From JBLNBU01 sp050260215 (GTDB lineage: Bacteria > Pseudomonadota > Alphaproteobacteria > Rhodospirillales > Magnetospirillaceae): a stretch of 13,883 bases of DNA. The notes under the pieces are model-generated. The model made no database searches. It was not told the origin of the DNA and was given only the letters and a program-made list of their open reading frames with translations. Location of the stretch: NCBI GenBank assembly GCA_050260215.1, contig JBLNBU010000023.1, forward strand, positions 1-13,883, given 5' to 3'. A program made the position numbers and the translations under genes. Shown here in pieces: positions 6,972 to 13,606 of the stretch (position 1 is the stretch's first letter; each line of letters begins with the position of its first letter).

Positions 6972-7164
6972 GCGGGAACGGGCGGGCGGCGCCACATGCC
7001 CTCTAGCGATGGTCCTATCCTCCCGCTGCCGACCGGGAGGGGGGCGGCATGCGCTTTTCCCATCGACGTAAGCCGTTTGCTCAGACGGCGCAGCCGCCCG
7101 AATTCGCTACCCTCGTAGCGCTGGTTTCCCACTTTTTTGCCATCCCAGGGAAGGAGAAGCGCCC
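6972..7164. other. Rest of the divergent ligD / phasin spacer
   Basis: No coding signal was seen. It contains a 7-bp stem CCTCCCG/CGGGAGG (7019-7040), a 6-bp stem CGCTAC/GTAGCG with a 4-nt loop (7105-7120), and a run of six T at 7133-7138 before the phasin ribosome site. Promoters for ligD and the phasin gene must lie in 6901-7164, but no convincing -35/-10 pair could be chosen by eye. Confidence 0.4.
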
Positions 7165-7500
7165 ATGAGCGAGAGGAGAAGCGAATTGAAGGCCGTGGCC
7201 GCCAACGAAGAAATGCCCCGTGGGGCTGAACGCGACATCATGCAGATGACCGCCCGCATGGTGGACGGCTGGACCCAGGTCAACAGCCGGCTGATGAGCA
7301 TTGCCCAGACCTCCATGCGCCACAACCTGGACGCTGCCGAGGAACTGCGCCAATGCCAGTCGCCAAAGGACTTCATGGACATGCAGTTCCGCCTGGCCCG
7401 CCAGGCCTACGACGACTACATGGACGAAGCCCGCAAGCTGTCCGAACTGGTGGTCAAGGTTTCGAGCGAGGCGCTGGGCCACGTGCCCATGCCCAAGTGA
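7165..7500 (+). CDS. Small phasin family protein
   Basis: 111-residue, almost wholly helical protein. The C-terminal half contains KDFMDMQFRLARQAYDDYMDEARKLSELV broken across two amphipathic helices, which matches the phasin family: a DFM.MQ start, an aromatic Y..Y core and an A.KLSEL helix. Phasins coat polyhydroxyalkanoate granules and influence their number and size. Some small phasin-like proteins have other surface-binding roles, so granule association is a family-based inference. The protein is compact for a phasin, with no Ala/Pro-rich tail. The start ATG 7165 has a strong ribosome site, GGGAAGGAGAAG (7148-7159). The gene is alone, divergent from ligD and followed by stem-loops that probably end its transcript. 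No PHA synthase or depolymerase gene lies in the window. Confidence 0.75.
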   Translation: MSERRSELKAVAANEEMPRGAERDIMQMTARMVDGWTQVNSRLMSIAQTSMRHNLDAAEELRQCQSPKDFMDMQFRLARQAYDDYMDEARKLSELVVKVSSEALGHVPMPK

Positions 7501-7525
7501 GACATCCGGGCGCCCACGCCGAACA

Positions 7526-7567
7526 ACTCCGGCACGACCGCATATCAAAGCGGTGAAATGCCGGAGT
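7526..7567 (+). other. Nested stem-loop downstream of the phasin gene
   Basis: ACTCCGGCA (7526-7534) pairs perfectly with TGCCGGAGT (7559-7567), and inside it ACCGC (7537-7541) pairs with GCGGT (7550-7554). The result is a two-tier hairpin starting 25 nt after the phasin stop. No T run follows, so it looks more like a 3'-UTR stability element or part of a small RNA than a terminator. A further 6-bp hairpin, ATCGGG/CCCGAT, lies at 7570-7587. Confidence 0.5.
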
Positions 7568-7590
7568 ACATCGGGCCTCCACCCGATGGC

Positions 7591-7658
7591 AGAAAAGACG
7601 ACGGACAGTAAAGGTGATAACCCTTCTCGGGTTTCGCCTTTACTGCCGTCGTTCTTTC
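7591..7658 (+). terminator. Long terminator-like hairpin between phasin and rnpB
   Basis: The left arm ACGACGG(A)CAGTAAAGG (from 7598) pairs with the right arm CCTTTACTGCCGTCGT (to 7652), and the inner part closes with AACCC/GGGTT around TTCTC. There is one bulged base and a few mismatches over roughly 24 pairs. The left side is flanked by AGAAAAG and the right by TCTTTC, so it could terminate in either direction. It separates the phasin transcript from rnpB. Confidence 0.75.
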
Positions 7659-7678
7659 GAGCCCGCCGCCCATCACCC

Positions 7679-7707
7679 TTGCCGCCGCCGCCCGAATGGG
7701 CCTAGAG
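7679..7707 (+). promoter_or_regulatory. Probable rnpB promoter
   Basis: TTGCCG (7679-7684) and CTAGAG (7702-7707) are separated by exactly 17 bp. Transcription would start near 7714, which coincides with the first base of the P1 helix of the RNase P RNA at 7715. The promoter lies just downstream of the terminator-like hairpin. The -10 is a weak match to TATAAT. Confidence 0.55.
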
Positions 7708-7714
7708 TGCCGCC

Positions 7715-8105
<391 letters not shown>

Positions 8106-8111
8106 AATATC

Positions 8112-8143
8112 CCCCAGATTGGGGCGCGGACCTCCAGGTCCGC
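8112..8143 (+). terminator. Two adjacent hairpins after rnpB
   Basis: CCCC-AGATT-GGGG (8112-8124) is followed at once by GCGGACC-TCCA-GGTCCGC (8126-8143), a perfect 7-bp stem with a 4-nt loop. They lie 6 nt past the mature rnpB end and could stop transcription or guide 3' processing. No T tract follows, so read-through toward mraZ is possible. Confidence 0.45.
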
Positions 8144-8374
8144 CACGAATCCACCGTCCCATGCCGTCCCATGCCGGCACTCCCATTGCGCAATGGCGCA
8201 CCACCAATTCGTTCACGGAACGTCCCGGAACCGAATTTAGCCACATTCCCGTGGCATCACAGCAAACCTCGCAATGAATCAACGATTTGCATCGATTTCT
8301 TCCACTACTTTCGAAAAATCCCCGACAAATTGGCACAAACCCGCGGCGACCCACGTTTTTACTACCGGATTCCA
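8144..8374 (+). other. AT-richer spacer between rnpB and the mraZ promoter
   Basis: No protein-coding signal was seen. From about 8200 to 8400 the sequence is clearly poorer in G+C than its surroundings. It holds three GANTC sites (8147-8151, 8276-8280, 8368-8372), the direct repeat CCGTCCCATG twice (8154-8173), and a perfect 14-bp palindrome, CCATTGCGCAATGG (8183-8196). Confidence 0.6.
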
Positions 8375-8403
8375 TTGACGCCCATGTTTACCCATGTTAT
8401 CCC
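8375..8403 (+). promoter_or_regulatory. Probable mraZ/dcw promoter
   Basis: TTGACG (8375-8380) followed by a 17-bp spacer and TATCCC (8398-8403) gives a sigma70-like promoter with a strong -35 and a weak -10. Transcription would start near 8410, leaving a leader of about 80 nt before mraZ. Both the spacer and the -10 are covered by the CCCA(T/A) boxes, as expected for an autorepressed promoter. Confidence 0.55.
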
Positions 8404-8415
8404 ATGAAGACCCAA
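8381..8415 (-). promoter_or_regulatory. Four tandem MraZ-binding boxes
   Basis: CCCAT at 8381, 8391 and 8401 and CCCAA at 8411 recur at exactly 10-bp intervals. On the minus strand they read as ATGGG or TTGGG boxes with 5-nt spacers. This is the known MraZ operator design (TGGGN boxes separated by 5 nt) found upstream of mraZ, and one helical turn per box suits a ring-shaped MraZ oligomer. The boxes overlap the promoter spacer, -10 and start site, so MraZ probably represses its own operon. Confidence 0.8.
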
Positions 8416-8490
8416 TGAACGGGCACCCCAGGGGTGGAGTGTGTCCGACTTGGGTAACGGGGATCAGGCAGCGGACAGGCGAGACGGGGG

Positions 8491-8964
8491 ATGGCTCTCT
8501 TCCTCTCCACATTCGTGAACAAGCTCGACCGGAAAGGCCGCGTGTCGGTTCCGGCGGGGTTCCGTGCTGCCCTGGCCTCGCAGTCCTTCCCCGGCATCGT
8601 TCTGTATCGCTCGTTCACCGCCGCCTGCATCGAGGGCTGCGGCATGGACTTCATGGAGCGCCTGTCCGACAGCACCCAGGACCTGTCCGCCTTCAGCCCC
8701 GAGCAGGAAGAGTTGAGCGCGCTGATCTTCGCCGACGCGCGCCAGCTGGCCTGGGACCCCGAGGGCCGCATCATGCTGCCCGAGGACCTGATCGAGCATG
8801 CCGGCCTGTCGGAAGCGGCCGCCTTCGTCGGCAAGGGCCAAACCTTCCAGGTGTGGCAGCCCGAGGCCTACAAGGCCATGGAGGCCGAGATCCGCGCCCG
8901 CGCTCTGAAAAACCGCCCCACCCTGCCGCTGCGCCCCAAGCCCCCCGCCGGAGACGGACGATGA
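8491..8964 (+). CDS. mraZ: Transcriptional regulator MraZ
   Basis: 157-residue protein with the two AbrB-like half-domains of MraZ. The first is centred on DRKGRVSVPAGFR (from D13) and the second on DPEGRIMLPEDL (from D89); both keep the DxxGR core that contacts DNA. MraZ forms a ring of subunits that binds repeated boxes upstream of its own gene and represses the dcw cluster. The C-terminal end is Pro/Lys-rich and slightly longer than in E. coli MraZ (152 residues). The start ATG 8491 is preceded by AGGCGAGA (8476-8483). It is first in the cluster, as usual, and its stop overlaps the rsmH start by 4 nt (ATGA). Confidence 0.96.
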   Translation: MALFLSTFVNKLDRKGRVSVPAGFRAALASQSFPGIVLYRSFTAACIEGCGMDFMERLSDSTQDLSAFSPEQEELSALIFADARQLAWDPEGRIMLPEDLIEHAGLSEAAAFVGKGQTFQVWQPEAYKAMEAEIRARALKNRPTLPLRPKPPAGDGR

Positions 8965-9962
8965 CCCCCGCCGGCCCGAATGCCCCCGCCCCGCACGTGC
9001 CGGTCCTCCTGGCCGAGGTGGTGGAGGCGCTGGCCGTGCACGCGGACGGCACCTATGTGGACGGCACCTTCGGCGCCGGCGGCTACAGCCTGGCCATCCT
9101 GGGCGCCGCTCCCTGCCGGGTGTGGGGCATCGACCGCGACCCCGACGCGGTGGCGCGCGGCCGCCAGGTCGCCGCCGCCCATCCCGGCCGCTTCGACATC
9201 GTCGAGGGTCGCTTCGGCGACATGCAGGCGCTTCTGGCTGCCCACGGCGTCAACCGGGTGGACGGCGTGGCACTTGACGTGGGCGTGTCGTCCATGCAGC
9301 TGGACCAGGCCGGCCGCGGCTTCTCGTTCGCCAAGGACGGGCCGCTGGACATGCGCATGGAGCAGGCCGGCCCCTCGGCCGCCGACCTGGTCAACGGCAC
9401 GCCCGAGGCCGAGTTGGCCGACATCATCTTCAAGTATGGCGAGGAGCGCATGGCCCGGCGCGTCGCCCGCGCCATCGTGACCGCGCGGGCCGACAAGCCG
9501 TTCGAGCGCACCGCCGAGCTGGCCGAGGTGGTGCGCAAGGTGGTCCGCGCCTCGGGCGACGGCATCGACCCGGCGACCCGGACCTTCCAGGCGCTGCGCA
9601 TCGCCGTCAATGACGAGCTGGGCGAGCTGGAACGCGGCCTGGCCGCGGCCGAAGCCCTGCTGGCCCCGGGCGGACGCCTGGCGGTGGTCAGCTTCCATTC
9701 CCTCGAGGACCGGGTGGTCAAGGCCTTCCTCAAGGCCCGCAGCGGCGAAGCGGCCAGGCCCAGCCGCCACCAGCCGCAGGCGGCCGGCGGCCCCGCCCCC
9801 AGCTTCACCCTGCTGCACCGGCGCGCCGTCCGCCCCGGCAACGACGAGGCAGCGCGCAACCCGCGCGCCCGCTCGGCCAAGCTGCGCGCCGCGATGCGCA
9901 CCGAGGCCCCGGCCTGGGCCCCCGCCGGCCAGCCCACCAACCGGAAAGGACGTTCCCGATGA
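8961..9962 (+). CDS. rsmH: 16S rRNA (cytosine(1402)-N(4))-methyltransferase RsmH
   Basis: 333-residue SAM-dependent methyltransferase that modifies C1402 in the 16S rRNA decoding site (formerly MraW). Residues 12-16 (HVPVL) open the family signature. The SAM-binding loop is DGTFGAGGYS (34-43), followed by GIDRDPDA (57-63). LDVGVSSMQLDQAGRGFSF and the GPLDMRM motif are present, as is SFHSLEDRVVK toward the C-terminus. Length is typical. The start ATG 8961 overlaps the mraZ stop and has a GGAGACGG ribosome site just upstream. Its own stop overlaps the ftsL start. The middle insert domain (about residues 110-215) is the expected one for this family. Confidence 0.97.
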   Translation: MTPAGPNAPAPHVPVLLAEVVEALAVHADGTYVDGTFGAGGYSLAILGAAPCRVWGIDRDPDAVARGRQVAAAHPGRFDIVEGRFGDMQALLAAHGVNRVDGVALDVGVSSMQLDQAGRGFSFAKDGPLDMRMEQAGPSAADLVNGTPEAELADIIFKYGEERMARRVARAIVTARADKPFERTAELAEVVRKVVRASGDGIDPATRTFQALRIAVNDELGELERGLAAAEALLAPGGRLAVVSFHSLEDRVVKAFLKARSGEAARPSRHQPQAAGGPAPSFTLLHRRAVRPGNDEAARNPRARSAKLRAAMRTEAPAWAPAGQPTNRKGRSR

Positions 9963-10399
9963 TGCGCGGTCTCAGCGGAACCATCCTGTGGACCTCTCTG
10001 GCCGGTGCCATCGGCGTCGGGCTGTTCTTCGTCAAGCACGAGGTCAAGGACCAGGAACTGTGCCTGTCGCGCCTGAACCAGGACATCCAGCGCGAGCAGG
10101 AAGCCATCCACGTGCTGAAGGCTGAGTGGAGCTATCTGAACGACCCGGCGCGCCTGCGCGCACTGTCGGAAAAGCATCTGGGCATGCACCCGGTGGCCCC
10201 GGCTCAGGTGGCGACCATCGACTCCCTGAACGCCCAGGGCATGCCTGCCTTCGCCCTGGCCCAGCCCAAGCCCGCCGCCAAGCCGGGCACGCCCCCCGCG
10301 ACCACCGTCGCCAAGGCCGAGCCGCCCAAGGCGCCGCCGGCCCGTCCGGTGCTGGTCGCCGGCGCCCCGCGCCTGACCACCCACGAGGAGGCGCGGTGA
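9959..10399 (+). CDS. ftsL: Cell division protein FtsL-like
   Basis: 146-residue bitopic membrane protein between rsmH and ftsI, the standard place of ftsL. A single membrane segment at about residues 4-25 is followed by a charged coiled-coil stretch (28-60) and the motif EWSYLNDPARLRALSEKHLGM, which is the conserved end of alphaproteobacterial FtsL. FtsL binds FtsB and FtsQ in the periplasm and helps activate FtsWI septal synthesis. Beyond residue 80 there is a tail of about 65 residues rich in Ala, Pro and Lys, longer than in E. coli FtsL (121 residues in all). The start is ATG 9959, overlapping the rsmH stop, with a second ATG at 9962; GGAAAGGA (9942-9949) is the ribosome site. Its stop overlaps the ftsI GTG. 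Confidence 0.85.
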   Translation: MMRGLSGTILWTSLAGAIGVGLFFVKHEVKDQELCLSRLNQDIQREQEAIHVLKAEWSYLNDPARLRALSEKHLGMHPVAPAQVATIDSLNAQGMPAFALAQPKPAAKPGTPPATTVAKAEPPKAPPARPVLVAGAPRLTTHEEAR

Positions 10400-12165
10400 G
10401 CCTGTTCCGAGCCAAACCCGCCGTCTCCGGCTTCCATGCCGGCGAGGATCTCCAGGCCCGGGCCGCCGTCCGTCTCGACGGCGTGCGCGCCCGTGCGCTC
10501 GAGACCGGGCGGGCGCGGCTGGTCGCCGCCGGGGTTGTGTTCCTGGCCGCCTTCGGCGTCATCGCCGTCCGCATGGTCGACGTCGCCGTCATCGACCGCA
10601 ACCCCGCCAAGTCCCGCCCCCTGCCCCAGGCCCGCACCGAGGGCCTGGAGATGGAGCGCGCCGACGTCACCGACCGTAACGGCCAGCTGCTGGCGACCTC
10701 GCTGCCGACGGTGTCGCTGTACGCCAAGGCCTACGAGGTTCCCAACCCCAAGGAAGCCGCCGACAAGCTGCTGACCGTGCTGCCCGAACTGGACCGCTCG
10801 GAGGTCGAGACCCGCTTGGGGTCCGGCCGGCAGTTCGTCTATCTGCGGCGTAACCTGACTCCCCGCCAGCAATACGACGTCAACGCACTGGGCATCCCCG
10901 GACTGTACTTCGAGAAAGGCGAAAGGCGGGTCTACCCGCACGGCAACCTCGCCGCCCATATCGTCGGGATGACCGACGTCGACAACAAGGGCATCGCCGG
11001 CATCGAACGCCGCTTCGACGCCGCGCTGCGTTCCAGCCACCAGCCGCTGCGGCTGTCGGTGGACATCCGCGTGCAGACGGTGGTGCGCAACGAACTGGCC
11101 CGCGCCGTCGAGGAATTCAGCGCCGTCGGCGGCACCGGCATGGTGATGGACGTGCGCAGTGGCGAGCTGCTGGCCATGGTCAGCCTGCCCGACTTCGACC
11201 CCAACGACCCGCCGGACACCACCGACCAGGCCATGTTCAACCGCGCCACCAAGGGCGCGTACGAAATGGGCAGCACCTTCAAGCTGTTCAACACGGCGAT
11301 GGCGCTCGACACCGGCCGCATCAACCTGAACTCGTCCTTCGACGCCACCCACCCCCTGAAGGTGGGCGGTCACGAGATCCACGACGACCACGCGCTCAAC
11401 CGCTGGCTGACCGTGCCCGAGATCCTGGTGCACTCGTCCAACATCGGCTCGGCCCGCATGGCGCTGGAAGCCGGCACCGAGGCCCAGCGGTCGTTCATGG
11501 CCAAGGCCGGCCTGCTGCACACCCCGTCCATCGAGCTGCCCGAGGTCGGCGGCCCGCTGGCCCCCAATCCGTGGCGCGAGATCAACACCATCACCATTTC
11601 GTTCGGTCACGGCCTGTCGGTGACGCCGCTGCAGCTGGTGACCGGCGTCTCGGCCCTGGTCAACGGCGGCGAGTTCCACCCGGCCACCCTGATCGCGCGG
11701 GCCGACGACCAGCCGGCGCCCGGCGAGCGCATCATGAAGAAGCGCACCTCCGAGCAGCTGCGCCAGCTGATGCGCCTGGTGGTCACCGACGGCACCGGCA
11801 AGAAGGCTGACGTTCCCGGCTACGAGGTGGGCGGCAAGACCGGCACCGCCGAGAAGGCCGTCAACGGTTCCTACAGGAAGAAGGCGGTACTGTCCTCGTT
11901 CATCGCCGCCTTCCCCATCGACGACCCGCGCTATGCGGTCCTGATGATGATCGACGAACCCCAAGCGACCAAGGAAACGCACGGCTTCATCACCGCCGGC
12001 TGGACGGCGGCACCGGCCGCGGCCCGGGTCATCGCCCAGGTCGCGCCGCTGATGGGGCTGCTGCCGCGTGCGGGTGCGCCGGTTGCGGCGCCGGCTCCGG
12101 CGCCGGCTGCGGGCGGCAAGGGCATCTCCGGATCCGGGGGCAGGGAAGTTGCGGCGGTTGAGTGA
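10396..12165 (+). CDS. ftsI: Septal peptidoglycan transpeptidase FtsI (PBP3, class B PBP)
   Basis: 589-residue division-specific penicillin-binding protein. A short cytoplasmic N-terminus precedes one membrane anchor (about 41-66), then the pedestal domain (about 84-215) and the transpeptidase domain. All three active-site motifs are present: S293-T-F-K296 with the acylated serine, S347-S-N349, and K481-T-G483. It cross-links septal peptidoglycan with FtsW. The start is GTG 10396, giving VSLFRAKP; it overlaps the ftsL stop (GTGA) and has the strong ribosome site GAGGAGG (10385-10391). The frame is open further upstream, but that part lies inside ftsL. The C-terminal 30 residues or so form a low-complexity Ala/Pro/Gly tail. 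Confidence 0.96.
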   Translation: MSLFRAKPAVSGFHAGEDLQARAAVRLDGVRARALETGRARLVAAGVVFLAAFGVIAVRMVDVAVIDRNPAKSRPLPQARTEGLEMERADVTDRNGQLLATSLPTVSLYAKAYEVPNPKEAADKLLTVLPELDRSEVETRLGSGRQFVYLRRNLTPRQQYDVNALGIPGLYFEKGERRVYPHGNLAAHIVGMTDVDNKGIAGIERRFDAALRSSHQPLRLSVDIRVQTVVRNELARAVEEFSAVGGTGMVMDVRSGELLAMVSLPDFDPNDPPDTTDQAMFNRATKGAYEMGSTFKLFNTAMALDTGRINLNSSFDATHPLKVGGHEIHDDHALNRWLTVPEILVHSSNIGSARMALEAGTEAQRSFMAKAGLLHTPSIELPEVGGPLAPNPWREINTITISFGHGLSVTPLQLVTGVSALVNGGEFHPATLIARADDQPAPGERIMKKRTSEQLRQLMRLVVTDGTGKKADVPGYEVGGKTGTAEKAVNGSYRKKAVLSSFIAAFPIDDPRYAVLMMIDEPQATKETHGFITAGWTAAPAAARVIAQVAPLMGLLPRAGAPVAAPAPAPAAGGKGISGSGGREVAAVE

Positions 12166-13606
12166 GATCATGACGGTACAGGCACCGATCAGGGACGTGG
12201 AGATCACCGGGCTGACCGCGGATTCGCGGGCAGTGGCCCCGGGCTTCCTGTTCGCCGCCCTGCCGGGAACCAAGGCCGACGGCCGCGCCTTCGTGCCGGG
12301 CGCGGTGGCTGCCGGCTGCGCCGCGGTGCTGGCGCCCGAAGGCAGCAGCCTGGACCTGCCCGAGGGCGTGGTTCTGGTCACCGACCCCAACCCGCGCCGC
12401 CGCTTCGCCCTGATGGCGGCGGCCTTCCACGGGGCCCAGCCCGAAACCATGGTCGCGGTCACCGGCACCAACGGCAAGACCTCGACCGCCGCCTTCTATC
12501 GCCAGATCATGGCCCGCCTCGGCCACAAGTCGGCGGCCATCGGCACCCTGGGCGTGGTCGCCGACGGCTGGCCCAATGCCGGCGGGCTGACCACCCCCGA
12601 CCCGGTGGCCCTGCACAAGACCCTGGCCGAGCTGGCCGCCATCGGCGTCACCCACGCCTGCATGGAGGCGTCCAGCCACGGCCTCGACCAGTGCCGGCTG
12701 GACGGTGTCAAGTTGCGGGCGGCGGCCTTCACCAACCTGACCCGCGACCACCTGGACTACCACGCCGACATGGCCGCCTATGCGCGGGCCAAGCTGCGCC
12801 TGTTCGCCGAACTGCTGCCGGCCGGTGGCATCGCGGTGGTCAACGGCGACGACCCCCAGGTCGACCGCGTGCGCGCCACCTGCGAACGCCGCGGCATCAC
12901 CGCCATCACCTATGGCCGCGCCGGCGTCGAGCTGCGCCTGGCCAAGGCCGAGCCCGGCCCGCACGGCCAGCGACTGCGCCTGGAAATCCTGGGCAAGGCG
13001 GTCGAGGTGGCGCTGCCCCTGGCCGGCACCTTCCAGGCTTTCAACGCCCTGGCCGCCCTTGGCCTGGCCCTGGCCAGCGGCGCCGATCGCGACGCCGCGG
13101 TGGCGGCGCTGGAGCACCTGGACGGCGTCCCCGGCCGCCTGCAGGAAGTGGCGGTGCGCGCCAACGGCGCCGCCGTCTATGTGGACTACGCCCACACCCC
13201 CGACGCGCTCGAGACCGTGCTGTCGGCGCTGCGCCCCCACGCCGGCGGCCGGCTGGTGGTGGTGTTCGGCTGCGGCGGCGACCGCGATCCCGGCAAGCGC
13301 CCGCAGATGGGCGCCATCGCCGCCCGCCTGGCCGACACGGTGATCGTCACCGACGACAACCCGCGCAGCGAGGACGCCGCCGGCATCCGCTCGGCCATCA
13401 TGGCCGTCTGCCCCGGCGCCGCCGAGATCGGCGACCGCCGCCTGGCCATCCGCACCGCCGTCGCCACCTTGCAGACGGGCGACCTGCTGGTCGTGGCCGG
13501 CAAGGGCCACGAATCGGGCCAGATCGTCGGCCACCGCCTGCTGCCCTTCGACGATGCCGTCGAGGCGCGCCAAGCCGTCGCCCTTGCCGATGGAGGCAAG
13601 GCATGA
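12149..13606 (+). CDS. murE: UDP-MurNAc-L-Ala-D-Glu:meso-diaminopimelate ligase MurE
   Basis: Cytoplasmic Mur ligase that adds the third stem amino acid to the peptidoglycan precursor using ATP. Numbered from TTG 12149 (485 residues): ITGLTADSR binds UDP, VTGTNGKTST (104-113) is the ATP loop, TNLTRDHLDYH is the central motif, and DNPR at 403-406 is the meso-diaminopimelate selectivity motif, so the cross-linking amino acid is DAP. The start is ambiguous. ATG 12170 is the first ATG but has a poor ribosome site and would cut the family's usual first helix, seen here as RRLSEIM. TTG 12149 or TTG 12158 keep all or part of that helix and lie near GGGGGCAGGGAAG (12136-12148); I prefer 12149, which overlaps the end of ftsI by 17 nt. 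The stop overlaps the murF start (ATGA). Confidence 0.93.
   Translation: MRRLSEIMTVQAPIRDVEITGLTADSRAVAPGFLFAALPGTKADGRAFVPGAVAAGCAAVLAPEGSSLDLPEGVVLVTDPNPRRRFALMAAAFHGAQPETMVAVTGTNGKTSTAAFYRQIMARLGHKSAAIGTLGVVADGWPNAGGLTTPDPVALHKTLAELAAIGVTHACMEASSHGLDQCRLDGVKLRAAAFTNLTRDHLDYHADMAAYARAKLRLFAELLPAGGIAVVNGDDPQVDRVRATCERRGITAITYGRAGVELRLAKAEPGPHGQRLRLEILGKAVEVALPLAGTFQAFNALAALGLALASGADRDAAVAALEHLDGVPGRLQEVAVRANGAAVYVDYAHTPDALETVLSALRPHAGGRLVVVFGCGGDRDPGKRPQMGAIAARLADTVIVTDDNPRSEDAAGIRSAIMAVCPGAAEIGDRRLAIRTAVATLQTGDLLVVAGKGHESGQIVGHRLLPFDDAVEARQAVALADGGKA

Noticed and set aside
8381..8415. CRISPR-like or satellite repeat
   Set aside because: Only four 10-bp units with variable spacers at a promoter; the spacing fits protein-binding boxes, not a CRISPR array.
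10204..12477. Very long open frame on the minus strand opposite ftsI and the start of murE
   Set aside because: Its translation is repetitive Gly/Val/His/Gln-rich text with no family motif, as expected from the antisense strand of GC-rich genes. ftsI and murE on the plus strand show complete active-site motifs.
12029..13573. Long minus-strand open frame opposite murE
   Set aside because: Low-complexity Gly/Ala/Gln/His composition and no recognisable domain; it mirrors the codon pattern of murE.
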